Shown here: positions 21,901-22,477 of the stretch, in pieces | Numbering within the stretch: position 1 is the first letter of the stretch | Layout of the letters: the number at the start of each line of letters is the position of its first letter | Made by a program: the position numbers and the translations under genes | Source of the DNA: Ophiothrix spiculata | Taxonomy: Eukaryota; Echinodermata; Ophiuroidea; Amphilepidida; Ophiotrichidae | Reading direction: 5' to 3' (one strand) | NCBI GenBank assembly: GCA_000969725.1 | Contig: JXSR01S073198.1 | Length of the DNA: 22,477 bases | The notes under the pieces: model-generated | Told to the model about the DNA's origin: nothing | Database searches by the model: none | Seen by the model: the letters and a program-made list of their open reading frames with translations, nothing else

Positions 21901-21987
21901 AATGGGTGGGCATTCCTAAACCTTTCCAAGGCAGTGAGATTGGTGCTGATCGACTCGTTGATGAACAACCACTAATGTGGAATACAG
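801..21987 (+). CDS. NWD1/NWD2-like NACHT-WD STAND NTPase, spliced, partial at both ends
   Basis: Join of 17 exons: 801-908, 1255-2182, 3024-3226, 3805-3947, 4513-4563, 5019-5096, 8801-8839, 10157-10303, 11183-11346, 12503-12717, 13715-13944, 15587-15745, 16640-16769, 17851-18066, 19186-19441, 20370-20667, 21836-21987. All introns are GT-AG and all phases fit, giving 1172 codons plus one base with no stop. Seen in order: Ser-rich acidic N-terminus (1-325), DUF4062-like domain (about 330-460), charged linker, the family motif DENVTPPVYQLQ, Walker A GATGSGKT (799-806), Walker B FLDGLD, and a region matching the post-NACHT part of vertebrate NWD1/NWD2. Proteins of this class are cytosolic ATP-driven switches; NWD1 has been linked to androgen receptor and neural functions, but no ligand can be read from this sequence. 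The usual C-terminal WD40 repeats are not in the window and no initiator Met is seen. I recognise the family, not the exact paralogue; NPHP3/TEP1-type STAND proteins are more distant alternatives. Confidence 0.85.
909..1254. other. Intron 1, no further features seen
   Basis: AT-rich 346-bp intron between the weak donor at 909 and the TTTTTTTATGCAG acceptor ending at 1254. An antisense open frame at 1065-1295 has low-complexity composition and no recognisable domain. I see no repeat or RNA gene. Confidence 0.6.
1255..2182 (+). CDS. NWD-like gene exon 2: long disordered region, then start of DUF4062-like domain
   Basis: This 928-nt exon (phase 0 to 1, residues 37-345) follows a polypyrimidine tract and GCAG. 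Most of it encodes a Ser/Asp/Glu/Asn-rich, probably disordered chain with many possible proline-directed phosphorylation sites (LQSPKKK, RSASPRKGSVTSP, LVSPELP, VSPVPTPQP). The last about 30 residues change character: DFQEQIYQGCLDMKW and then RVYVSSTFL, the first strand of the DUF4062 fold found at the N-terminus of NWD/TEP1-type STAND proteins. The GTAAGT donor at 2183 cuts after one base of an Asp codon completed at 3024. The reading frame stays open past the donor to a TAG at 2434-2436. The long N-terminal extension is not part of the conserved family core. Confidence 0.85.
2183..3023. other. Intron 2, with an open-frame extension of exon 2 at its start
   Basis: The first 251 bases continue the exon 2 frame without a stop until 2436, then an AATAAA follows at 2456-2461. 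The remainder is AT-rich; 2600-2750 is more GC-balanced and could be an old repeat, but I see no diagnostic ends. The acceptor TTGTTACAG ends at 3023. Confidence 0.5.
2456..2461 (+). terminator. Candidate intronic polyadenylation signal
   Basis: AATAAA lies 20 nt after the TAG (2434-2436) that closes the read-through frame from exon 2, and a GT-rich stretch (AAGGTGGTTTC ... TTTTGTGTC) follows at about 2490-2520. That arrangement fits a premature 3' end giving a short isoform containing only the disordered N-terminus. AATAAA is common by chance in AT-rich DNA, so this is speculative. Confidence 0.25.
3024..3226 (+). CDS. NWD-like gene exon 3: core of DUF4062-like domain
   Basis: The exon is 203 nt, phase 1 to 0 (residues 346-413). 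It begins DFDAERTALVSKCYPALRSL and contains the signature EFQVCDMRWGMYD, then LCLQQLKSCQ. In NWD1/NWD2 relatives the equivalent stretch reads through a conserved V(V/C)D(M/L)RWG element after a 'leader' ER..L helix. This is the strongest family marker in the N-terminal half. The acceptor is TTACAG and the donor is a full-consensus GTAAGT at 3227. The exon ends ..SASVNFV and continues directly as SFLGHKYG in exon 4. Confidence 0.92.
3300..3605. repeat. Fold-back repeat rich in GCAAAGCTACA motifs (intron 3)
   Basis: The left side (GATGCTGTTTTGCAGCTTTG, 3305-3324) is complementary to the right side (AAAGCTGCAAAG ... GCAGCATC, about 3556-3594). Between them, degenerate GC(T/G)(A/G)CAAA units recur, with GCAAAGCTACA at about 3381, 3508 and 3548, plus paired ATGTCGC/GCGACAT. 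It looks like a degraded foldback element or tandem array. It sits wholly in intron 3. Confidence 0.5.
3805..3947 (+). CDS. NWD-like gene exon 4: end of DUF4062-like domain and charged helix
   Basis: The exon is 143 nt, phase 0 to 2. It starts SFLGHKYGQLSIPSKISPAV, matching the conserved (S/T)(F/L)(L/I)GxxYG..xxP..I element that closes this domain in NWD proteins. A charged helix follows (FLQKERDKIVERRKKWQNVF), likely a coiled or extended helix. The acceptor GATCATCAG ends at 3804 and a GTTAGT donor begins at 3948. The serine-arginine junction codon is completed by exon 5. Confidence 0.9.
3948..4512. other. Intron 4, nothing recognised
   Basis: AT-rich 565-bp intron. I find no inverted repeat, SINE head or coding similarity; a small open frame at 4042-4242 has no recognisable motif. 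The acceptor CTCTTGCAG ends at 4512. Confidence 0.55.
4513..4563 (+). CDS. NWD-like gene exon 5: 51-nt linker exon
   Basis: Small phase 2-2 exon with CTCTTGCAG before and GTGAGT after. It encodes SESAEAPRRQSVLNQPN, a polar, probably unstructured linker between the DUF4062-like domain and the rest of the protein. It is too short to stand out by length alone; the evidence is the strong splice sites at both ends, the open frame and the exact phase fit to exons 4 and 6. Being a multiple of three, it can be skipped without shifting the frame. Confidence 0.75.
4564..5018. other. Intron 5, nothing recognised
   Basis: AT-rich 455-bp intron with no repeat structure I can support. It ends with two usable AG dinucleotides six bases apart, at 5011-5012 and 5017-5018. 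Confidence 0.55.
5019..5096 (+). CDS. NWD-like gene exon 6: 78-nt basic linker exon
   Basis: Phase 2-2 exon encoding SLVGRVTQNAAMANLRKP followed by a lysine cluster (ADGKKKAG). The acceptor is either AG at 5018 or, six bases earlier, AG at 5012; both keep the frame, the latter adding two residues (Phe-Ser). The GTAAGC donor is at 5097. This is a basic, low-complexity linker without a recognised domain. Strong flanking splice sites and phase fit support it. Confidence 0.75.
5508..5780 (+). mobile_element. tRNA-derived SINE, + orientation
   Basis: Near the start are RNA polymerase III promoter-like boxes: an A box TTAGCTCAAATGGTGAGG at about 5513-5530 and a B box GAGTTCAAGCC at about 5558-5568, spaced as in a tRNA. 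The downstream body has no coding capacity and ends near an AT-rich stretch about 5775. The head does not fold as a full tRNA with clean acceptor arms, so it is a SINE rather than a functional tRNA gene. Confidence 0.6.
6585..7045. mobile_element. Mariner-like fold-back MITE with TA flanks
   Basis: The two ends are inverted repeats aligning without gaps: CGAGGGCTGTCCTGGC at 6585-6600 and TGTGGGTTGCTCTGGC read from 7045 leftward, then identical AAAATGAGCGGAAAGTC (28 of 33 positions match). TA lies immediately outside both ends (6583-6584 and 7046-7047), the Tc1/mariner target. A second complementary pair, GTTGCTCATTGTAGC near 6728 and GCTACAATGAGCAA near 6803, flanks a central 12-bp palindrome at 6774-6799. 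The element is 461 bp and has no transposase, so it is non-autonomous. Confidence 0.8.
7802..8060. mobile_element. Possible inverted-repeat element with CAGTGNCATAGCCAG-type ends
   Basis: The left end CAGGGGCATAGCCAG (7802-7816) and the reverse complement of the right end, CAGTGACATAACCAG (8060 leftward), match at 11 of 15 positions. Such 'CAGTGGCGTAGCCAG' ends are familiar on non-autonomous DNA transposons in marine animals. I see no convincing target duplication and the interior is G-rich without coding sequence. Confidence 0.4.
8801..8839 (+). CDS. NWD-like gene exon 7: 39-nt acidic linker exon
   Basis: Phase 2-2 exon after TACATTGTAG and before GTAAGT. It encodes KESQANIAAAEEE plus the shared codons at each end. 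It is very short, but both splice sites are strong and the phase fits exons 6 and 8, which continue the charged Glu/Ser-rich linker. An alternative is that a longer exon elsewhere in intron 6 is used and this is a cassette exon. Confidence 0.65.
8862..9105. repeat. Long imperfect hairpin (fold-back) just after exon 7
   Basis: The left arm, from GAGAAGATATCGTG (8862) to TATTATGTGAGTAGT (about 8931), pairs with the right arm from ACTACTCACATAATTT (about 9028) to CACAATATCTTCTC (9105). The arms are about 75 bp with a few mismatches and gaps. The loop carries two copies of CTTGATTTAAGGTNATTTCATC-like sequence at about 8973-9025. It is probably a MITE; it begins 22 nt after the donor at 8840. Confidence 0.7.
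9110..9637. mobile_element. TTAA-flanked inverted-repeat element, piggyBac-like MITE
   Basis: TTAA at 9110-9113 is followed by AGGGGCATTGGACAAGTT; the right end, read inward from TTAA at 9634-9637, is AGGGGCATAGACAAATT. Matching short terminal repeats bounded by TTAA are the signature of piggyBac-type insertion. The interior (about 520 bp) is AT-rich with no transposase. It lies four bases from the preceding hairpin. Class assignment rests on the TTAA flanks only. Confidence 0.6.
9980..10070. repeat. Dispersed repeat, copy 1
   Basis: ACCTTTGAGCA ... GTATACCATTTGTCAGTTAGAACCACCCCC here resembles 12975-13045 (ACCTTTGAGCA ... GTATACCACCATTTACCAGTAAGACCCCCC). Both are intronic and in the same orientation. 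Class unknown. The remaining sequence 9640-9980 shows nothing I can name. Confidence 0.45.
10157..10303 (+). CDS. NWD-like gene exon 8: acidic helix and DENxxPPxYxLQ motif
   Basis: The exon is 147 nt, phase 2-2. After an acidic stretch (ANSETESEKAMDEKDVEKEF) it reads TLKTWFQLDENVTPPVYQLQ. Vertebrate NWD1 and NWD2 carry the same element, a W/Y-F/Y-x-x-DEN followed by PPxYxLQ, directly after the DUF4062-like domain, making this a strong family marker. The acceptor TTTGTAG ends at 10156; the following AG repeats (AGAGAG) would shift the frame. The donor is GTAGGT. Confidence 0.9.
10545..10845 (-). mobile_element. tRNA-derived SINE, minus orientation
   Basis: Read on the minus strand from about 10845 it begins with a tRNA-like head: A box TGGTCTAGTGA (10823-10833), an anticodon-loop-like ACTCCAAATC, and B box GAGTTCGAGC (10782-10792). 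A body with TCCTTGGGCAAGACA and AAAGCGCTTTG follows, ending in an A/T simple tail near 10545-10575 (TTTATTTTTGTTTATTTA on the minus strand). The same body recurs at 19455-19685 and partly at 17461-17615. Confidence 0.7.
11046..11072 (+). repeat. Duplicate of the exon 9 acceptor (decoy splice site)
   Basis: CATTTACAG plus GACT plus TTCCCAGTACCGAG here matches CATTTACAG plus TTCCCAGTACCGAG at 11174-11196, the true exon 9 boundary, except for a four-base insertion. Splicing to AG at 11054 would shift the frame and hit TGA at 11083-11085. It looks like a local duplication of the intron-exon junction. Confidence 0.7.
11183..11346 (+). CDS. NWD-like gene exon 9
   Basis: The exon is 164 nt, phase 2 to 1, residues about 566-620. 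It encodes SQYRDITSGDRAKKQRARNQW and then a basic helix (LITQKRLKKIFTKYMRKTEL) ending ETDPFVMGCSQS. In NWD1/NWD2 the corresponding region after PPxYxLQ is a helical segment of similar size leading to a VT-x-x-E-V/M-x-x-GL/IL element, here supplied by exon 10. The acceptor is CATTTACAG and the donor GTAGGA. Open reading frame extends into the upstream intron to 10980, but that part has no family similarity. Confidence 0.88.
11879..11982. repeat. 26-bp minisatellite, four units
   Basis: ATTCATACACTCTGTGGTGG followed by TCATCT repeats exactly four times head to tail (11879, 11905, 11931, 11957), with one G-to-T change in unit 2. It lies in intron 9. Both open frames through it are repeat artefacts. 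The rest of intron 9 (11347-11870 and 11990-12500) shows only small hairpins (11773-11793, and about 12272-12328) and no gene. Confidence 0.85.
12503..12717 (+). CDS. NWD-like gene exon 10: pre-NACHT helical region
   Basis: The exon is 215 nt, phase 1 to 0, residues about 621-692. It begins VTAKEVEGGILNVAGDLHDK, then ALFFRRYISDLKSSLQDYAA and ending VEDMKENKVPSK. The opening motif is the conserved VTxxEVxxGIL element that precedes the NACHT module in NWD proteins, followed by a predicted helical bundle that includes a lengthy x-F-x-R-x-I-x-D-L segment as in the family. The acceptor is TAATTACAG and the donor GTGGGT at 12718. Confidence 0.9.
12975..13045. repeat. Dispersed repeat, copy 2
   Basis: Resembles 9980-10070 as described there, with a C-rich end (ACCCCCCAGACCTTCCCCCA). 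Intron 10 otherwise (12718-13714) holds AT-rich sequence with no recognisable gene or element. Confidence 0.45.
13715..13944 (+). CDS. NWD-like gene exon 11: pre-NACHT helical region, continued
   Basis: The exon is 230 nt, phase 0 to 2, residues 693-768. It encodes LSYSNIFDLSVDWFKEGIDP, then YIDRLTAEFTEAMKSKIEKS and LEVCQHLNAVHDR. In NWD1 the matching region reads through a W..D...P..H..Y...L...F element and a helix ending in E..HH/QH.. just before the NACHT domain; the spacing of W, H, Y, L and F agrees here. The acceptor is TTTCTTCCAG and the donor GTAAGC. Confidence 0.9.
14334..14535 (-). mobile_element. SINE-like element with tRNA-type B box, minus orientation
   Basis: The body GGAGGAAAACTGGAGAGCCA and GGAGGAGAACCTGCG, followed by TGGGATTGAACCC at about 14485-14497 (a B box, GGGTTCAATCCCA, on the minus strand), resembles a repeat block found in many animal genomes and often linked to tRNA-derived SINEs. 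The A-box side is degraded. The earlier part of the intron (13945-14330) shows nothing I can assign. Confidence 0.45.
14645..14815 (-). mobile_element. Probable tRNA-derived SINE fragment, minus orientation
   Basis: On the minus strand, GGTAGCGCAGTGGTACTTCC (about 14788-14807) is a good tRNA A-box region, and GAGTTCAGGGGTC about 35 nt further looks like a decayed B box. Two TGGGTTNNGGTC/TGGGTTAACG-like repeats lie in the body. It directly follows the preceding SINE-like block. Confidence 0.4.
14845..15480. repeat. Degenerate tandem repeat region interrupted by a CGCG element
   Basis: Related segments containing AAGCTTTC(A/T)GATATCAAG and AGAGAAA occur at about 15268-15290 and 15344-15366, with weaker versions at 15153-15180 and 15447-15470. 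TTTC(A)AAGCATCT-type segments occur near 15220 and 15427, and a similar block (AGATGATGCAAAGAATTGAG) at about 14849-14868. Unit spacing is irregular. No frame is open through it. Confidence 0.4.
14920..15145. mobile_element. CGCG-rich fold-back MITE
   Basis: TTTTCGCGC or its complement GCGCGAAAA occurs about eight times in 225 bp, a striking CpG density in AT-rich DNA. The 27-base ends align without gaps as inverted repeats: TAATGTAAACG ... TTTTCGCGCT from 14920 and TACTGTATAAG ... TTTTCGCGCT from 15145 leftward. An internal hairpin, TTTTGCGCG/AAAAGCGCG, lies near 15090-15110. It resembles 'CGCGAAAA' elements common in marine invertebrate genomes. Confidence 0.6.
15587..15745 (+). CDS. NWD-like gene exon 12: NACHT domain start, Walker A
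   Basis: The exon is 159 nt, phase 2-2, residues about 769-821. It opens CKTFYGRKDTLTHVKQYLL, the conserved F-x-G-R/K-x-x-x-L sequence ahead of STAND NTPase domains, then PLVIYGATGSGKTSIIAKAA. GATGSGKT (15675-15698) is a full Walker A P-loop with the catalytic Lys and Thr; this loop binds the ATP phosphates. The exon ends in the helix after the P-loop (QLTKQWLKM). Splice sites are CTACTTCAG and GTAAGG. Confidence 0.95.
15858..16040. repeat. Near-perfect long hairpin (fold-back) in intron 12
   Basis: The left arm, AAGGTATTCAACCAAGCTAC onward (15858-15946), pairs along about 90 bp with the right arm ending GTAGCTTGTTTGAATACCTT (16040). Only about ten mismatches and one gap are seen. The apex is GTGGCT-TT-AGCCAC. 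There is no coding sequence. Such structure fits a young MITE or foldback element. The rest of intron 12 (16045-16639) includes a GC-richer patch at 16195-16300 with no assignable feature. Confidence 0.75.
16640..16769 (+). CDS. NWD-like gene exon 13: NACHT domain, between Walker A and B
   Basis: The exon is 130 nt, phase 2 to 0, residues about 822-865. It encodes KEATLVIRCIGHTPVSSNIR, then TLIYGISQQICHAYDMDQ. This matches the NWD family pattern of a strand (VI/VLRxxGT/HTxxSS) followed by the L..I..Q...Y helix located between the P-loop and Walker B. Acceptor TTATTGCAG, donor GTAAGT. It joins directly to exon 14 in phase 0. Confidence 0.92.
16804..17356. mobile_element. Large fold-back MITE with TA flanks
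   Basis: The ends are CACCTCGCACAAAAA (16804-16818) and its exact complement TTTTTGTGCGAGGTG (17342-17356), with TA on both sides (16802-16803, 17357-17358). The arms pair for roughly 180 bp, including TCTGAACGTTTCCGA/TCGGAAGCGTTCAGA-type segments and CATCTTTGCTCTTTCGTAAA with its partner. Near the top of the left arm is a run of 16 C then 11 A (16975-17001), opposite GGGGGG at about 17192. It has no transposase; short open frames inside are artefacts. Confidence 0.75.
17461..17615 (-). mobile_element. (AATC)n tract joined to a truncated SINE body
   Basis: An (AATC) simple repeat of about seven units at 17461-17488 is followed by TACAGGGGACCCACGGC and TTTCTTGCCCAAGAATG, resembling the CTTGCCCAAGGACA part of the SINE bodies at 10545-10845 and 19455-19685. 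The tRNA-like head is missing. In this reading the simple repeat is the 3' tail of a minus-strand copy. The stretch 17620-17850 holds nothing recognised except the exon 14 acceptor. Confidence 0.45.
17851..18066 (+). CDS. NWD-like gene exon 14: Walker B of the NACHT ATPase
   Basis: The exon is 216 nt, phase 0-0, residues 866-937 of the model. It begins DFFGALNDLPGRLSAASAEK, then PLVIFLDGLDQLSPEHSAHA, WLPKHLPDHVHLVVSTSS and MDILKELK. FLDGLD (17923-17940) is the Walker B motif with the Asp residues that hold Mg2+; the LPDHVHLVVSTSS strand is the sensor-1 region that in the family reads LPxxVHLI(L/V)S. The donor is GTAAGA at 18067. From 17922 the exon and its donor are tandemly repeated downstream, so later donors compete. 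Exon end is chosen as the first donor because it gives the normal family length. Confidence 0.9.
17922..18566 (+). repeat. Tandem array of the Walker B exon segment with its splice donor (about 4.3 units)
   Basis: Units begin ATTCCTTGATGG at 17922, 18072, 18222, 18367 and 18517 (periods 150, 150, 145, 150). Each of the first four ends AAAGGTAAG, so donors recur at 18067, 18217, 18362 and 18512. Unit 1 is the true exon part; units 2-4 differ from it by only a few bases. Unit 3 lacks five bases (TTAAG) after GATCAG, shifting the frame to TGA at 18247-18249. The partial fifth unit ends abruptly at GCAGTA (18566) after a changed GATCAATAAG. Read-through of unit 2 is in frame (VRFLDGLDQ...). Confidence 0.95.
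18067..19185. other. Intron 14 (if donor 1 is used)
   Basis: Holds the extra repeat units to 18566, then about 620 bp of AT-rich sequence with no element I can name. The open frame at 18864-19205 is low complexity and crosses into exon 15 in a different register of meaning; it has no domain. The acceptor CATATTTGCAG ends at 19185. Confidence 0.55.
19186..19441 (+). CDS. NWD-like gene exon 15: region after the NACHT core
   Basis: The exon is 256 nt, phase 0 to 1, residues 938-1022. It starts RLVSGNNLLQVPDLSDQEAQ, then VILDNLLRSAGRVITAAQRD and ends with NPVPLYVELAAREALLWQSS and NQINKLVNG. The pattern 'L.V.PLS..E....I...L...GR.LT..Q...I......PLYL....' is the ARC/helical lid region that follows sensor 1 in NWD/TEP1/NPHP3-type STAND proteins. 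Splice sites are TTTGCAG and GTAAGA. Confidence 0.92.
19455..19685 (-). mobile_element. tRNA-derived SINE, minus orientation, related to 10545-10845
   Basis: On the minus strand it starts near 19685 with A box TGGCCAAGTGG (19669-19679), then B box GAGTTCGAGCC (about 19626-19636), then TGTCCTTGGGCAAAGCACTT, and ends in an (ATT)n tail at 19460-19490. The shared block TTGCCCAAGGACANANC ... GCTCGAACTCAC also occurs in the 10.5-kb copy, so both belong to one family or to sister families. Confidence 0.7.
19690..20369. other. Remainder of intron 15, nothing recognised
   Basis: AT-rich sequence without inverted repeats, SINE boxes or coding similarity that I can support. The acceptor TCAATCACAG ends at 20369. 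Confidence 0.55.
20370..20667 (+). CDS. NWD-like gene exon 16: winged-helix-like region after NACHT
   Basis: The exon is 298 nt, phase 1 to 2, residues about 1023-1121. It encodes FMRLETTHSEPLVRRALGYI, then TAANHGVTWTELEDLLSLDD, LPSALWCQLRQDIEPYLN and WRHHLFHQVATER. The pattern RLE..HG..LV..ALGYI....GLS..EL.D.LSLDDEVL and P..LW..LR.DL..YL, ending H......V..RY, is highly characteristic of NWD1/NWD2 and relatives. Splice sites are CAATCACAG and GTAAGG. Confidence 0.95.
20724..21025. mobile_element. Inverted-repeat MITE with CAG...CTG ends (hAT-like)
   Basis: CAGGGGAGATACCA (20724-20737) and its complement TGGTATCTCCCCTG (21012-21025) bound a 302-bp element. The eight bases outside are TAGATTTA on the left and TAAATTAA on the right, a 6 of 8 match that may be an eroded hAT-type target duplication. 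It has no transposase. It lies 57 nt after the donor at 20668. Confidence 0.65.
21031..21835. other. Remainder of intron 16, nothing recognised
   Basis: AT-rich. A 98-codon open frame at 21206-21502 has no recognisable motif, no phase-compatible strong splice pair and unremarkable composition, so I do not call it. Two related GCTGTTTCCACAG/GCAGTTTCCACAG segments lie near 21250 and 21366. The acceptor CACTTCATCAG ends at 21835. Confidence 0.5.
21836..21987 (+). CDS. NWD-like gene exon 17 (last in window): end of the winged-helix-like region
   Basis: The exon is 152 nt, phase 2 to 1, residues about 1122-1172. It encodes YLNQRDKAHSYHTAFIEYYL, then GKWVGIPKPFQGSEIGADRL and EQPLMWNTG. In the family the corresponding stretch is RYL......H..LA.YF.G.W.........QPL.(W/F), joining the NTPase module to the helical repeats and WD40 propeller. 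Ends at GTAATT (21988), leaving one base of a codon; the gene therefore continues to the right of the window. Confidence 0.92.
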
Positions 21988-22477
21988 GTAATTATAGCAA
22001 TTCTGTCAGACCAAAAGCATGAATCTGAATATACATGCACCGACTATATACTCGATAAATCTTGAAGCATGCAGCCAATTAACTTACATAAACCAATATG
22101 ACCATATGGGGAAGTAAATCATAACCATGTATCTAATCTTACTGAATATTCAATTGAACTTATGGTCAAGGTTTGTTCATGTGGTAGCAACAGAATTAGC
22201 CAAAAATAATGCCATAATCATGAACGATTCATGTACTAAAATATTAATACGCAGTGATTTCATCTAATTCTAATCAATTATTACTAGTCTTGTGCACAAT
22301 ACAAAAAACTTCCAGTTCACAATGTTGCAGAACATTGTATATGGTGGCATTTCATGAGGTGGGTCAAAAATGTGTTACATGGTCAAAATGGTCAAAATAA
22401 CAATTGTTTGATATGATGTTGATATTATTGATCTCTTTCAATTCAAGTAACTCTTTAGCCAAATATCACTTTTGTTT
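21988..22477. other. Start of intron 17, nothing recognised
   Basis: AT-rich intron sequence running off the right edge, with a short TGGTCAAAA repeat at about 22379-22398. I see no acceptor followed by a family-like coding stretch. Confidence 0.55.

Overview
This window is animal nuclear DNA, not bacterial. It is AT-rich and holds one large intron-containing gene on the + strand, whose introns are packed with short non-autonomous transposons, tRNA-derived SINEs and simple repeats. The repeat content and the gene family suggest a marine invertebrate, possibly a non-vertebrate deuterostome such as a hemichordate or echinoderm; that placement is an inference of low certainty.

The gene encodes a STAND-class P-loop NTPase of the NWD1/NWD2 type (NACHT and WD repeat domain-containing). 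I assembled 17 exons from 801 to 21987, every one bounded by AG and GT, with codon phases that fit at all 16 junctions. The joined model is 3517 nt (1172 codons plus one base). In order it holds a Ser/acidic disordered N-terminal region (801-2150), a DUF4062-like domain (about 2150-3947), a charged linker of small phase 2-2 exons (4513-8839), a family-specific region with the DENxxPPxYxLQ motif (10157-13944), the NACHT ATPase with Walker A GATGSGKT at 15675-15698 and Walker B FLDGLD at 17923-17940, and the winged-helix-like region after NACHT (19186-21987). The initiator codon lies upstream and the expected C-terminal WD40 propeller lies beyond the right edge, so the gene is partial at both ends. 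A possible extra microexon sits at 651-679.

The most unusual feature is at 17922-18566. The second half of the Walker B exon, with its splice donor, is tandemly repeated about 4.3 times (period 150 bp, one unit 145 bp), giving four near-identical donors in a row. Reading through into copy 2 stays in frame and adds 50 residues with a second Walker B motif; a 5-base deletion in copy 3 closes the frame.

Several introns carry fold-back elements: 6585-7045 (mariner-like ends, TA flanks), 8862-9105, 9110-9637 (TTAA flanks), 14920-15145 (CGCG-rich), 15858-16040, 16804-17356 (TA flanks) and 20724-21025 (CAG...CTG ends). Four lie within about 110 nt downstream of a splice donor. SINE-like copies occur at 5508-5780, 10545-10845, 14334-14535, 14645-14815, 17461-17615 and 19455-19685. 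A 26-bp minisatellite lies at 11879-11982. No other protein-coding gene, functional tRNA, rRNA or CRISPR array is supported.
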